This document shows, in pieces, positions 9,110 to 18,642 of a stretch of 64,000 bases of DNA. The notes beneath the pieces are model-generated. The model had not been told where the DNA came from, did not search any database, and was given only the letters and a program-made list of their open reading frames with translations. The translations under genes and the position numbers were made by a program. Numbering within the stretch: position 1 is the first letter of the stretch; each line of letters opens with the position of its first letter. The stretch is taken from NCBI GenBank assembly GCA_037318855.1, contig CP134874.1, forward strand, positions 2,666,598 to 2,730,597. Direction: 5' to 3'. The DNA comes from Candidatus Sedimenticola sp. (ex Thyasira tokunagai) (GTDB lineage: Bacteria > Pseudomonadota > Gammaproteobacteria > Chromatiales > Chromatiaceae).

Positions 9110-10783
9110 ATGCTCCAACACATCCATATTAAAGATCTAGCCATTGTTACCGACCTGGAGATGGAGTTTTGTCCAGGCATGACAGCCCTTACCGGTGAGA
9201 CAGGGGCGGGCAAGTCGATTCTCATCGACGCCCTCGGCCTGGTGCTGGGTGACCGAGCCGATAACGGCATGATCCGCAATGGTTGTGAACGTGCTGAGAT
9301 ATCCGCCGGCTTCACCATTGACGAAAAAGGGACCGCTGCCGATTGGTTGCGAGAAAATGCCCTGGACGATGGTGACCAATGCATACTGCGCCGTGTTCTG
9401 ACACGCACCGGCAACTCCCGCGCCTTCATCAACGGCAGCCCGGCACCAGTAAAGACTTTGCAGCAACTGGGGGAGCTAATGGTGGATATTCACGGCCAGC
9501 ACGCCCACCAGTCACTGCTGCGGCGCGATCACCAACGGGAACTTCTCGACGGCTACGCAGGCCATCAGACTTTGTGCGAAAAAACCGCAGCACTTCACCA
9601 CGACTTGAAATCAGCAAAGGAGAGGCTGGCCGATCTGGCAGCTGCCTCTCTCGACCGTGAGGCCCGAATCGACCTACTCTCTTACCAAATTAATGAGTTG
9701 GACGAGTTGAAGCTTGAGGTGGGTGAGCTGGAGACGCTACTGGATGAGCATAAACGACTCAGCAACGCAGGCGAGCTGATCGAGAGCTGCAATCGAATAC
9801 TCAATACCCTGAACGATGGTGACGAAACCGCCCTCACCCTGATCAATCGCGCCCTAAGCGAGCTGAACTCACTCAATGATCCCGCCCCCGGACTGAAAGA
9901 GAGCCGTGAGATGTTGGAGAGTGCCGCTATCCAGGTAGAAGAGGCTGCTTCTAATCTGCGAGACTACGGCAGCGGTCTGGAGCTGAGCCCCGACAGACTC
10001 GATCAACTGGACCGCCGGCTGACAGAGATCCACGACTTGGCGCGAAAATATCGCTGCCGCCCGGAAACGCTACTCGAAACCCAGGGGGCGTTAACCACAG
10101 AATTGGATCAGCTGAAAAACACCACTACTCAGCTATCCAACCTGGAGCAGGAGGTGGCGACACTCTGGAGCGACTACCGGGAGCAGGCGTTAAGATTGGA
10201 CAAAAGCCGCAAAACTGCTGCAAAAAAACTCAGCAAGCAGGTGGTTGAGGGGATTCACTCCCTCGGCATGTCCAACGGCATGCTAAAGGTGGACGTAATC
10301 ACGCTTGACGATGAAAAAGCCTCGGCCTTTGGCCTCAACCAAATTGAGCTGCTTTTCAGCGCCAATCCGGGACAGCCCCCTCAGCCACTAAGCAAAGTAG
10401 CCTCCGGTGGTGAGCTCTCCCGTCTCAGCCTCGCTATTCAAGTAGCCACCATCAGCTGCGCCAAGGTGCCAACACTGATTTTTGATGAAGTGGATGTCGG
10501 TATCGGTGGCGGTGTTGCAGAGATAGTCGGTCGTCTGCTGCGAAAACTGGGAGAGTCACGCCAAGTACTCTGCGTCACCCACCTACCCCAGGTGGCCTCC
10601 CTGGGGCATCAGCACCTGTTGATCCACAAGGAGTCCAAACAGAAGCGTACCCATACTCACATTACCCAACTTGATCAGAAACAGCGGATTGAGGAGGTCG
10701 CGCGGATGCTTGGAGGGCTCGACATCACCGGCCAGACCCTTGCCCACGCCAGAGAGATGGTACAGCTGAAACATCCCAACTAA
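9110..10783 (+). CDS. recN: DNA repair protein RecN
   Basis: A 557-residue SMC-like ATPase of double-strand-break repair. Walker A GETGAGKS is at residues 29-36. A central coiled-coil section (about residues 160-370) is followed by the ABC signature SGGELSRLSLAI and Walker B TLIFDEVDVGIGG, with VLCVTHLPQVAS after it. Length and order are normal. It lies between nadK and bamE exactly as in E. coli. Confidence 0.98.
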   Translation: MLQHIHIKDLAIVTDLEMEFCPGMTALTGETGAGKSILIDALGLVLGDRADNGMIRNGCERAEISAGFTIDEKGTAADWLRENALDDGDQCILRRVLTRTGNSRAFINGSPAPVKTLQQLGELMVDIHGQHAHQSLLRRDHQRELLDGYAGHQTLCEKTAALHHDLKSAKERLADLAAASLDREARIDLLSYQINELDELKLEVGELETLLDEHKRLSNAGELIESCNRILNTLNDGDETALTLINRALSELNSLNDPAPGLKESREMLESAAIQVEEAASNLRDYGSGLELSPDRLDQLDRRLTEIHDLARKYRCRPETLLETQGALTTELDQLKNTTTQLSNLEQEVATLWSDYREQALRLDKSRKTAAKKLSKQVVEGIHSLGMSNGMLKVDVITLDDEKASAFGLNQIELLFSANPGQPPQPLSKVASGGELSRLSLAIQVATISCAKVPTLIFDEVDVGIGGGVAEIVGRLLRKLGESRQVLCVTHLPQVASLGHQHLLIHKESKQKRTHTHITQLDQKQRIEEVARMLGGLDITGQTLAHAREMVQLKHPN

Positions 10784-10834
10784 TCAGGTATTATCTGGGT
10801 GATAGACCACTCAATCAGGAAGCGGAAAATTCGA

Positions 10835-11320
10835 ATGCAGAAACACCTCGTCACTTTGGCCTGCCTTGCGGCTGTGATCACCTCCGGCTGCTCGTCCATG
10901 GAAGAGTTAACCGGGGCCGTTCCTGATGCCTTCGCCAAAACTTCACTGGTCTACCGAGCCGATATCCAGCAAGGTAACGTGGTAGATCAGAAGGTGGTCA
11001 ACAAGCTAAAACCGGGTATGTCTAAAAGCCAGGTCAGTTACCTGATGGGAACTCCGATGCTGGTTGATGTATTTCACCAGGAGCGCTGGGACTACATCTA
11101 CAGAGTCCAAAAAGGAGGGGGAGAGACCACCCAGGAAAGGATTGCCCTCTACTTTGAGGATGACCGTCTAATACGGATCGATGGAGATTTCCGCCCTCAG
11201 CCCGTTGCTGAAGGTGGTGAAAAAGCAGAGGATGTAGTTATTACCGTCCCCGACTACACCGGCGATGATGGCCTTCTTACCCAGACACTGCAGAAAATCG
11301 GGGTCGATACCAAAGAGTAA
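10835..11320 (+). CDS. bamE: Outer-membrane assembly lipoprotein BamE (SmpA)
   Basis: The ATG at 10835 gives MQKHLVTLACLAAVITSGCSS, a lipoprotein signal peptide with Cys19 as the lipidated residue. A GTG 12 codons upstream would put charged residues before the signal. The BamE fold is visible in LVYRADIQQGNVVDQKVVNKLKPGMSKSQVSYLMGTPML..FHQERWDYIYRVQ. BamE is part of the BAM complex that inserts beta-barrel proteins. It carries a C-terminal extension of about 50 residues beyond the domain. Confidence 0.96.
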   Translation: MQKHLVTLACLAAVITSGCSSMEELTGAVPDAFAKTSLVYRADIQQGNVVDQKVVNKLKPGMSKSQVSYLMGTPMLVDVFHQERWDYIYRVQKGGGETTQERIALYFEDDRLIRIDGDFRPQPVAEGGEKAEDVVITVPDYTGDDGLLTQTLQKIGVDTKE

Positions 11321-11404
11321 CTCCCTTCAGGTCTACACGGGTGAGAGCCCTGCATGAAAAGAGATGCGGCCGAACAGATGAAACTGCACGGCTGTTAACG
11401 TCAT

Positions 11405-11710
11405 TCAGGTGCCTTTTTTGAGCGCCTTTCCTTCCGCCGCACGCTTCTTACGCGCCTCTTTGGGGTCAGCGATCAATGGCCTGTAAATCTCCACCCGATC
11501 ACCTGATTTTAACTCCACATTCATTTTTGCCGCTTTACCAAAGATACCAACCTTAGTCTTTGCTAAGTCGATCTCCGGAAAGTGATCACTAATTTTTGAG
11601 CGCTCAAGGGCCTGTTCGACGGTCATCCCCTTCTCCCCGGTAACGGTAAGAATCAGCTGTTCATCGTCACGGGCATAAGCCACTTCTACATCAAATTGGT
11701 CACTTGCCAC
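11405..11710 (-). CDS. rnfH: RnfH/RatB family ubiquitin-like protein
   Basis: About 101 residues beginning (V/M)ASDQFDVEVAYARDDEQLIL. I place the start at GTG 11710 because GAGG lies 6 bases upstream and the fold begins here. It contains the family's EQALERSKISDHFPEIDL and KVGIFGKAAKMNVELKSGDRVEIYRPL segments, a beta-grasp fold. It overlaps the end of ratA by 11 bases, so the two are translationally coupled. RnfH proteins have no firmly proven role; the ratA/ratB pairing is conserved in proteobacteria. Confidence 0.9.
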   Translation of the reverse strand: MASDQFDVEVAYARDDEQLILTVTGEKGMTVEQALERSKISDHFPEIDLAKTKVGIFGKAAKMNVELKSGDRVEIYRPLIADPKEARKKRAAEGKALKKGT

Positions 11711-12137
11711 TATGCACCTCATCCGCACGTTTACAGAAAGAATCAACCAGAGTATTGGCAATCTGGCTGAATACCGCACCAAAAGCGGTATCGATTAGTT
11801 TACCTGAAAAAGAGAAATCGAGCTCCAACTCAACCTTGCAAGCATCCTCCCGCAGTGCGGTAAAACGCCACTCGCCGCTAAGCTTTTTGAACGGGCCTTC
11901 CTGCAGCTCGATGGCCATACGATCAGGGGGATAGAGACGGTTGCAGGTAGAGAACTTCTGCCGAATGCCCATCCGCGCCACCTCCAGCTCACCGCAAAGC
12001 CGCTCATCATCTTTTGATATCACTCGGGTGGAGTGGCACCAGGGAAGAAACTGTGGGTAGGACTCGAAGTCGTTGACCAACTCAAACATCTCTGACGCCG
12101 AATGGGCCACCAAGGCGCTTTTATGTACAACAGGCAA
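11700..12137 (-). CDS. ratA: RatA-family SRPBCC (COQ10-like) protein
   Basis: A 145-residue START/SRPBCC-fold protein: MPVVHKSALVAHSASEMFELVNDFESYPQFLPWCH is the diagnostic N-terminus of the RatA/COQ10 family. E. coli RatA was reported to block 70S assembly, while COQ10 relatives bind ubiquinone, so the in vivo role here is not certain. The start codon is TTG directly after the transporter stop, with GGAG 8 bases upstream. It is encoded beside rnfH and, with one gene in between, smpB and ssrA, as in E. coli. Confidence 0.93.
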   Translation of the reverse strand: MPVVHKSALVAHSASEMFELVNDFESYPQFLPWCHSTRVISKDDERLCGELEVARMGIRQKFSTCNRLYPPDRMAIELQEGPFKKLSGEWRFTALREDACKVELELDFSFSGKLIDTAFGAVFSQIANTLVDSFCKRADEVHSGK

Positions 12138-13517
12138 CTAAATAACTCCAATCGCCCCCAGCAGAATCAGTAGTAAAGCTGCAGGCGCAACAATTCGAAT
12201 AGCGGCATACCATAACCGAAAACCGGTCCCAGTTCTCCCCCCCAACTCCTCTACCAGCAAAGTTTTTGGCAGTACCCAGCCGGCAAACAGCGCTATAGCG
12301 AAACCGCCGATGGGTAAAATAATACTGGAAGAGAGGATATCAAGCAGGTCATATACCCCGTGGCGCCTCACCTCACCGGCAAAATCAAACTCAAACGACC
12401 AGGCGCCAAAGGAGAGAATGGAGACTACCCCAAGCAACCAGGTAAAGAGACCGACCCAAACTGCCGCCCGAATCCGCTGAACCTGGCGATTCTCCACCAA
12501 CCAGGCCACCATCGGTTCCAGCAGAGCGATGGCGGAGGTCCAGGCGGCAAACAGCAGCAGAATAAAAAAGAGTGTGCCGAAAAGCCACCCAAAAGGCATG
12601 TGACCAAAGGCGATAGGCAGGGAGAGGAAGATTAATCCGGGGCCGCTTGCAGGAGCGAGCTCACTGGCAAAAACCAATGGAAAAACAGCCAACCCGGCCA
12701 GTAGTGCGATGATAGTGTCAAAAGCAGCAACCGCAAGAACCGTTTTAGCGATGGGTACATCACTGGGCAGATAGGAGCCGTAGACCATGACCGCACCCGC
12801 ACCCAGGCTGAGAGTAAAGAATGCATGGCCCATGGCGGTAAGCACGCCACCCGTGGTGAGCGCAGCGAAATCAATATTGAACATAAAGCTCACCCCCTGC
12901 CCAAAGTGGTCGTTGGTTGAGATATAGGCATAACCCACCAGAATCAGCAGCAACAGGAACAGCGCAGGCATGAGGATTTTTATAGCGTGCTCCAGGCCGG
13001 AGCGTACACCACGGGAGACCACCATCGCCGTCATCACTATAAACAGAGTGTGCCAGGCCAGCATCCGCTCTGGATCGCTCACCAGGAAAGCAAAGATACT
13101 CTCAGCACCATCCTTGGTTACCCCGGAAAAAACACCGCCGGCCATGCGCACAGCATAGGCCAGCGTCCAACCGGCGATAACACTGTAGTAGGAGGTAATA
13201 ATCAAGCCGGCGACCATGCCCAAGGCGCCTATGTACTGCCAACGACAGTTGCTCTGGGCCTCACCGGCGAGATCACGCAGGCTGTTGATCGGGCTCTGAC
13301 GCCCCCGGCGGCCGATCAAAACCTCAGAGATCATCACCGGTACACCGATCAGGGCAATCGAGACAAGGTAGACCAGCACAAAAGCGCCGCCGCCATTCTC
13401 TCCTACCAAATAGGGAAACTTCCAGACATTACCCAACCCGACCGCTGCACCAGTGGCCGCAAGAATAAACGTCAAACGTGATGACCACTGACCGTGAATC
13501 GAAATCTGTTCAGACAA
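12138..13517 (-). CDS. Sodium-dependent transporter of the SNF/NSS family
   Basis: A 459-residue inner-membrane protein with about 12 hydrophobic segments. The N-terminus SSRLTFILAATGAAVGLGNVWKFPYLVGENGGGAFVLVYL is the diagnostic first-helix signature of neurotransmitter:sodium symporters, which take up amino acids or related solutes with Na+. GVPVMISEVLIGRRG follows in helix 2. The substrate cannot be read from sequence. It is inserted between ratA and smpB relative to E. coli and runs directly into ratA, so they probably share a transcript. Confidence 0.95.
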   Translation of the reverse strand: MSEQISIHGQWSSRLTFILAATGAAVGLGNVWKFPYLVGENGGGAFVLVYLVSIALIGVPVMISEVLIGRRGRQSPINSLRDLAGEAQSNCRWQYIGALGMVAGLIITSYYSVIAGWTLAYAVRMAGGVFSGVTKDGAESIFAFLVSDPERMLAWHTLFIVMTAMVVSRGVRSGLEHAIKILMPALFLLLLILVGYAYISTNDHFGQGVSFMFNIDFAALTTGGVLTAMGHAFFTLSLGAGAVMVYGSYLPSDVPIAKTVLAVAAFDTIIALLAGLAVFPLVFASELAPASGPGLIFLSLPIAFGHMPFGWLFGTLFFILLLFAAWTSAIALLEPMVAWLVENRQVQRIRAAVWVGLFTWLLGVVSILSFGAWSFEFDFAGEVRRHGVYDLLDILSSSIILPIGGFAIALFAGWVLPKTLLVEELGGRTGTGFRLWYAAIRIVAPAALLLILLGAIGVI

Positions 13518-14110
13518 TCAAGGACTCCCCCTGGAGCCTAAGCTTCCTGCCATTTTTTTCATCAAATGTCGGCTGCAAATAAAGCACAAACCACACTCTG
13601 TGGAGTGTGTTGAAAAAGCGCCGCTCCTCTCATCCTGCAGAGGATGTAGAAAAAGAACTCCTTAGTCGTCAGGAGTACAACATAAAACCAATCAACCAAC
13701 TGATTTTATTTGGCTTACTGAGTCAAAACTTGCCTGCATATTGCCTACAGCACCCTCTAAAATGGCAAGGGATAGATCATGCAGTAATGATTTTCTATCT
13801 CAAGTTTCGGAGTTCAAATGACGCAAAAGGCTTGGATAGACCGTCCCTTCTCCCTACGAGGGAGAAGGCCAGGATGAGGGAAATTAAAAGAATCAAAGCG
13901 TTAGCTTTTCAACACCCCTCACCCCAACCCTCTCCCTGAAGAGGGTGTCGTAATAGCACCAGTCCCTTCTCCCTACGAGGGAGAAGGTTAGGATGAGGGT
14001 GTATTAAATCAATAAGTTATCTATTGATCCCCCTCACCCTCTCCCCGGTGGGGAGAGGGGACTTTTACGACACCCTCCTGAGGGAGAGGGGGCTAATGAA
14101 CCCCGAAACT
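13518..14110. repeat. Non-coding region with clustered CTCACCCTCTCCC-type palindromes
   Basis: No supported gene lies in this 600-base gap. From about 13846 to 14093 it carries at least four palindromic units: TTCTCCCTACGAGGGAGAA followed by GGATGAGGG appears twice (near 13849 and 13965), and mirror units CCTCACCC..CCCTCTCCC appear near 13917 and 14032, the last followed by ACACCCTCCTGAGGGAG. These are mobile-type extragenic repeats distinct from the GTAGGAGCG family. The plus-strand frame at 13607-13939 runs through them and has no gene-like features. Confidence 0.7.
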
Positions 14111-14247
14111 TGTGTTTCTATTTATGTCCGTTCATCTAAAGCGACTTCTATTCTCATTGAAATAGCGTGACCTGACAAGTTGTCATTGTCGCCGCCCCAA
14201 GATAAATAGTGGCGCCCTCCCCACCCCGTCACTTACAATCCACCGCC

Positions 14248-14730
14248 ATGGCAAAGAAATCAAAGAAAAAGGCTGGGCACGGCGGTTCAACGATCGCCCT
14301 CAATAAAAAGGCCAAGCACGAATACTTTATCCAGGACCGCTTCGAAGCGGGTATCGCTCTGGAAGGCTGGGAGGTGAAAAGCCTCAGGGACAAGCGTGTC
14401 CAACTGGCCGAGAGCTACATCTACATCAAGGGCAACGAGGCCTTCCTGCTGGGCTGCCTCATCACCCCAATGCCCACAGCCTCAACCCACATCAAGCCGG
14501 AACCCACCCGCACCCGCAAGCTCCTACTCCACCGCCAGGAGCTGGACCGACTCATCGGCAACGTCGAGCGCAAGGGCTTCACCCTGATTCCCACCGCCAT
14601 GTACTGGAAAAATGGTCGGGCCAAGGTAGAGATCGGCCTCGCCAAGGGCAAACAGCTCCACGACAAACGCGCCACCGAAAAAGATCAAGACTGGCAGCGG
14701 GACAAACAGCGTATCCTCAAGGCCCATTAA
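14248..14730 (+). CDS. smpB: SsrA-binding protein SmpB
   Basis: Starts [28 protein letters not shown]. The ATG at 14248 is chosen because the upstream extension is not SmpB-like. The family core is present: [31 protein letters not shown]-type strand, and the Lys-rich C-terminal tail [29 protein letters not shown] that enters the ribosomal A site. SmpB carries tmRNA to stalled ribosomes. The ssrA gene lies about 180 bases downstream. Confidence 0.98.
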   Translation: MAKKSKKKAGHGGSTIALNKKAKHEYFIQDRFEAGIALEGWEVKSLRDKRVQLAESYIYIKGNEAFLLGCLITPMPTASTHIKPEPTRTRKLLLHRQELDRLIGNVERKGFTLIPTAMYWKNGRAKVEIGLAKGKQLHDKRATEKDQDWQRDKQRILKAH

Positions 14731-14738
14731 AAGAACAT

Positions 14739-14808
14739 CGTAGGAGCGGTTTCTCGAACCGCGAAGAAATCATTATCGCGCTTCGAGAAAGCACACCTAC
14801 AAACTGCG
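14739..14808. repeat. REP-like palindrome after smpB
   Basis: GTAGGAGCGGTTTCTCGAACCGCG pairs with CGCGCTTCGAGAAAGCACACCTAC. Same family as 956 and 8921. It may serve as an end-of-transcript structure for smpB. Confidence 0.65.
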
Positions 14809-14862
14809 ACGGTACCGCGCCAGTTCGCCCCCCACTATTCCCCCCGATAGATAAAATCCCCA

Positions 14863-14891
14863 ATGACAATGAACTTCCCTGCGCCTATAAT
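14863..14891 (+). promoter_or_regulatory. Promoter of ssrA
   Basis: ATGACA (14863-14868) and a perfect TATAAT (14886-14891) are separated by 17 bases. Transcription would start near 14898, about 16 bases before the mature tmRNA end. Confidence 0.8.
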
Positions 14892-14913
14892 GTCCATTCT
14901 GGTGTACCTAACA

Positions 14914-15287
14914 GGGGGCGACATGGCTTCGACGTGGGTAACAAAACCGGAGGTGCATGCCGAGGATACAGATACCCTCGTGAAAAATTCTGTAACACTA
15001 TAGTTGCCAACGACGACAACTACGCACTCGCCGCTTAATAACCGGTAGATGCCGTCTGACTGGAGCCGTTCTTGTGCGTCCAGGTCCTTCGGGACATTCA
15101 GGCGTCATATCTCACAAGATCGCGAAGAAACACGTCTGGGGTGGATTCGCTAAAACTTAACCAGAACCGCCGTATACACGCCCTGTCTGTCGGGCAGTAG
15201 CCGGTTAAATATAATCGACAGTCTAAGCATGTAGAGCCGATGGCGGAGTACTTGCGGACGCGGGTTCGATTCCCGCCGCCTCCACCA
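14914..15287 (+). ncRNA. ssrA: Transfer-messenger RNA (tmRNA)
   Basis: The 5' part GGGGGCGACATGGCTTCGACG and the 3' part GGTTCGATTCCCGCC..CTCCACCA form a seven-pair acceptor stem and T arm with encoded CCA, giving a 374-base one-piece tmRNA. The tag frame starts at 15006 and encodes ANDDNYALAA followed by two TAA stops (15036-15041). The tag differs from the E. coli tag by one residue (D for E). It works with SmpB to rescue stalled ribosomes. The 3' end is a classic island attachment site, and everything to the right is mobile DNA. Confidence 0.97.
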
Positions 15288-15328
15288 ATTTATTCAATGA
15301 TATCAATGTGTTAGAAATTAGTACCGCC

Positions 15329-15410
15329 CAAGGATGGGCATGATTTGGGCTACATTGGGCATGATTTGGGCTACATTGGGCATGGTTTGGGCAACATTTG
15401 GACAACATTT
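15329..15410. repeat. 21-base tandem repeat downstream of ssrA
   Basis: GGGCATGATTTGGGCTACATT is repeated twice exactly, then once with changes (GGGCATGG..GGGCAACATT) and once partly. It lies between the tmRNA and the first transposase remnant. It could be a protein-binding array or a slippage product; no function is evident. Confidence 0.8.
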
Positions 15411-16013
15411 TGTGTCCTCGAAAAGAAGACCTGTCGACACCCTGCGTGAGGCACTCTTAGCCCTACTCCAGCAATTTCAGACAAATGCCATCGCCCTGCA
15501 GACACGCAGTCAATTGGCACCTTTTCTGAGATCGCTCTCGACTTGCAGCGCGATCTACTCAATAATTATGATCAGTCTGCGATGGTCGTAATTAATTTCA
15601 AGGACCAGCTACAGCCTGGTACCTTTGAATATGCCCTCCATCATCTAGTGGAAAATAAGCTCAGTTTTTCGGTTTTCTACAAGCACTACAAAAATGACGG
15701 TGTCGGCTGTTCTGCCTACGATCCGGCGATCCTTCTCAAGATCATCCTCTTTGCCTACTCCAAGGGCATTAAGTCCAGCCGGGAAATCCAGTGGTGCTGT
15801 GAAAACAACATCATCTTCAAGGCTCTCTCCTGCGATACCGTTCCCCACTTCACCACAATCGCAGCCTTTGTCAGTGAACACCCAGAGGAGATCGAAGCGA
15901 TATTTGAACAGATCGTACTGATCTGTGACCAGGAAGGATTGCTGGGCAAGGAACTCTTTGCCATCGACGGCAAGATGACCTCTAATGCCACCAAGAAATG
16001 GTCGGGAACCCTC

Positions 16014-16300
16014 TAAGCGAGTCTTCGATTTCGTGATGCAAAACGGGACATCCAAGTCCCCCTTTTGCACTCAATCTTCGACAGCCTATTATTGCCCCGG
16101 CCGTCCCGGTCTCCAGCACTACGCAATAACATCGCAAGCTCGTTACTGCTTCGTCGCTGGCTCCCGAGATGACTTAACGTCGCGTTCGTATGCGATCTTT
16201 GGATTCCCTCTGGCGCTATGCGCACGCCGGGCATCCAGTATCGCCTCGCGACTACCGGGGACTAACCGCCTCGGCTTTCAGCCTTCCTTGGCGGTCAGCG
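16014..16300 (+). mobile_element. SIE element copy A1 (subfamily A) inside the IS1182 transposase
   Basis: 287 bases from TAAGCGAGTC to GGCGGTCAGCG. The host reads ACC CTC before it and AAG GAA after it, so deletion gives Thr-Leu-Lys-Glu in frame. There is no target duplication. The element lies in the sense direction and its first bases (TAA) stop host translation at once. It is nearly identical to A2. Confidence 0.85.
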
Positions 16301-16513
16301 AAGGAACTGGAAGAGAAACGGGATAAGATCAAGCGACAAATCACCCACCACCTCCAGGAGCACAAGCGCACCGATAAATCGGAGGCCCGTGATGAGGAGA
16401 AGCGTAAAAGATCAGAACAGGCGATAGAAACCCTAAATAAGGCCTTTAACAAGATAGATAACTTTTTAAAGTCAGCCAGCCCAAGGATGGGCCAAGGTAA
16501 AAGACCAAAGGAA

Positions 16514-16800
16514 TAAGCGAGTCTTCGATTTCGTGATGCAAAACGGGACATCCAAGTCCCCCTTTTGCACTCAATCTTCGACAGCCTATTATTGCCCCGG
16601 CCGTCCCGGTCTCCAGCACTACGCAATAACATCGCAAGCTCGTTACTGCTTCGTCGCTGGCTCCCGAGATGACTTAACGTCGCGTTCGTATGCGATCTTT
16701 GGATTCCCTCTGGCGCTATGCGCACGCCGGGCATCCAGTATCGCCTCGCGACTACCGGGGACTAACCGCCTCGGCTTTCAGCCTTCCTTGGCGGTCAGCG
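16514..16800 (+). mobile_element. SIE element copy A2 (subfamily A) inside the IS1182 transposase
   Basis: 287 bases, same ends as A1. The host reads AAG GAA | GTG GAG AGT across the site, in frame, without duplication, sense orientation. The A1-A2 spacing is only 213 bases of coding sequence. Confidence 0.85.
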
Positions 16801-17309
16801 GTGGAGAGTAACATCACTGACAACGAATCCTGCAAGATGACCACCAGCAAGGGTACCCTGCAGGGCTACAACGGTATCGCCACCGCTGATAAAAAACATC
16901 AGATCATCGTCGATGCCAGTATCTTCGGTGAAGGTCAGGAACACCACACCCTGGTACCCATACTGGAGAAGGTAAAACAGCGCTTTAGTGATCTCAAGCT
17001 TTCAAAAGACATCTACAAGTCAGGCACCATTGTCACCGCCGATACCGGCTTTGCCAATGAGAGCAACAACAAGTACCTCCATGAACACGAGATAGATGCT
17101 TACATACCCGACAACCAGTTCCGCAGTCGTGATCCAAAGTTTGCTGATCAAAAGGAAAAGTTACAAGAGTGTCGCTACCTCCAGGTAGAGACGGCCATCG
17201 CTGACCATCCCCCCCACAGATCCGGACGTGACCAATTCGGTCATCCGGTTCCTCGGTAACCAGAGGTTCAATACACCTCTGGCGCATAACTTTACTACCC
17301 TGCAAACTC

Positions 17310-18635
17310 TTAGACATTGTGGATAATTTTGGGTCGCGGTAACGGCATACTTTCCATCAGCTTTTCGTACTTCTCCCAGGTCAGCGTCTTCTTGCTACTA
17401 CGACGATTTAACCAGAACCTCCATCCACGCCTTGCATGGTGAAGAACTACCTCCATCGCTCGCATATTGCAGCGAACACCAAAGTACTGGTAGTGCCCCC
17501 GAAGTTTCGAGCACAAAATTCTGTACTGCTTCTTCAGGTCCTGGTGCCGGTTGTTACGGCTCCAGGTCCATAGGGCTTGTACGGTTTTCCTGACTTTCTT
17601 GCGCGCAGTCTTGCGCTTGATAACCCAATAACCTCGCCTCGTTCTCGCCCAGTAGTGGGTAAATCCGAGAAAATCGAATGTGTTGTCCCCACGGGTGGCC
17701 TCCTTGCGAGAGGCCGGTTTTCCGAAGGCGAGTAGGTGGCTTTTCTCTGGATGTATTTCCAGTCCATATCTCTCGAAGCGCTTGGGCAAGACTTCCATCA
17801 CCCGCCGGGCATCCTCTTCATACTGAAAGCCGATGACAAAGTCATCGGCAAACCGCACGATAAAACAGTGCCCGCGCATCCTTGGCTTCACTTCGTTGAA
17901 GAACCACTCATCCAGTACATGGTGGAGGAATATATTCGCAAGGCAGGGTGAAATTGTCCCGCCCTGGGGTGTACCCCTGTCACTGTAGGTGATCTGATCT
18001 CCCTCCATCACTCCCGCATTCAACCACTTCCCGATCAGGCGAAGCAGTCCACCATCATTGATCCGTTGCTGGATGAACGTCCGCAACCAGCTCCAATCAA
18101 TGTTGTCGAAAAATCCACTGATGTCCGCATCGTAAATCCATTGGATGCCGTGCTCCATGCACTGCGATCGGATCTCTCCAATCGCCTGGTGGGCACTACG
18201 TGCCTCCCGAAATCCATAAGAGAATGGGTAGAAGTCCTGTTCATACACCGTTCCCATTAGCATCGCTACCGCTTTCTGGACTATTTTGTCTTCTATCTCC
18301 AATAGTCCGATCGGTCGTTTCTTTCCTCCCTCCTTTTCGATCCATACGCGCTTGATTGGCGGCGCTATATAACGCTGCTCCCTCAACCGGGCATGAAGGT
18401 CGATCAGGTTGGCTTCCAGTTCCTTGCCATAGTCCTTTACGGTTACACCGCTCAGGCCCGCCGCTCCATCCTTGCGCAGCCGATTGTAGGCTTCTCGAAG
18501 AAAGTCCACGTCCATGCGGTGAATCAGGGTGGTAAACACCCTGTCCGGATGTACGATCGCTTGCTCTGCAATTTGCCGAAGTTGCGTTGATATGATTTCT
18601 GATCTCTTGGTATCTCTCATCTTTCCATCCGACAA
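17310..18635 (-). CDS. ltrA: Group II intron reverse transcriptase/maturase
   Basis: A 441-residue intron-encoded protein. RT blocks are clear: FLREAYNRLRKDGAAGLSGV, RPIGLLEIEDKIVQKAV, IYDADISGFFDNIDW, GTPQGGTISPCLANIFLHHVLDEW and the catalytic RFADDFVIGF. It is followed by the maturase/thumb region (WTWSRNNRHQDLKKQYRILCSKLRGHYQYFGV). No HNH endonuclease domain follows, so mobility would use reverse splicing at forks. It binds the intron RNA to help splicing and copies it into DNA. The reading frame is intact, but its ribozyme is split by IS1595 just upstream and has a changed domain V. Confidence 0.95.
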   Translation of the reverse strand: MSDGKMRDTKRSEIISTQLRQIAEQAIVHPDRVFTTLIHRMDVDFLREAYNRLRKDGAAGLSGVTVKDYGKELEANLIDLHARLREQRYIAPPIKRVWIEKEGGKKRPIGLLEIEDKIVQKAVAMLMGTVYEQDFYPFSYGFREARSAHQAIGEIRSQCMEHGIQWIYDADISGFFDNIDWSWLRTFIQQRINDGGLLRLIGKWLNAGVMEGDQITYSDRGTPQGGTISPCLANIFLHHVLDEWFFNEVKPRMRGHCFIVRFADDFVIGFQYEEDARRVMEVLPKRFERYGLEIHPEKSHLLAFGKPASRKEATRGDNTFDFLGFTHYWARTRRGYWVIKRKTARKKVRKTVQALWTWSRNNRHQDLKKQYRILCSKLRGHYQYFGVRCNMRAMEVVLHHARRGWRFWLNRRSSKKTLTWEKYEKLMESMPLPRPKIIHNV

Positions 18636-18642
18636 AACGTTA

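Noticed and set aside
13607..13939. 110-codon frame between the transporter and smpB
   Set aside because: It crosses several palindromic repeats, has no family resemblance and no ribosome binding site.
16013..16234. Antisense 73-residue frame ([15 protein letters not shown]..) repeated in every subfamily A copy
   Set aside because: It recurs only because the nucleotide element recurs. It lacks a ribosome binding site, and subfamilies B and C do not keep the frame, so selection is on nucleotide structure.
16014..16300. SIE as a group I intron
   Set aside because: The last base of the 5' exon varies (C, A, T), while group I needs U, and I could not place the paired R and S core sequences.
16014..16300. 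SIE as an IS200/IS605-type or ordinary MITE
   Set aside because: IS605-type elements insert after a fixed tetra- or pentanucleotide on the left, whereas the left flank here is not conserved. Ordinary MITEs have terminal inverted repeats and target duplications, both absent.
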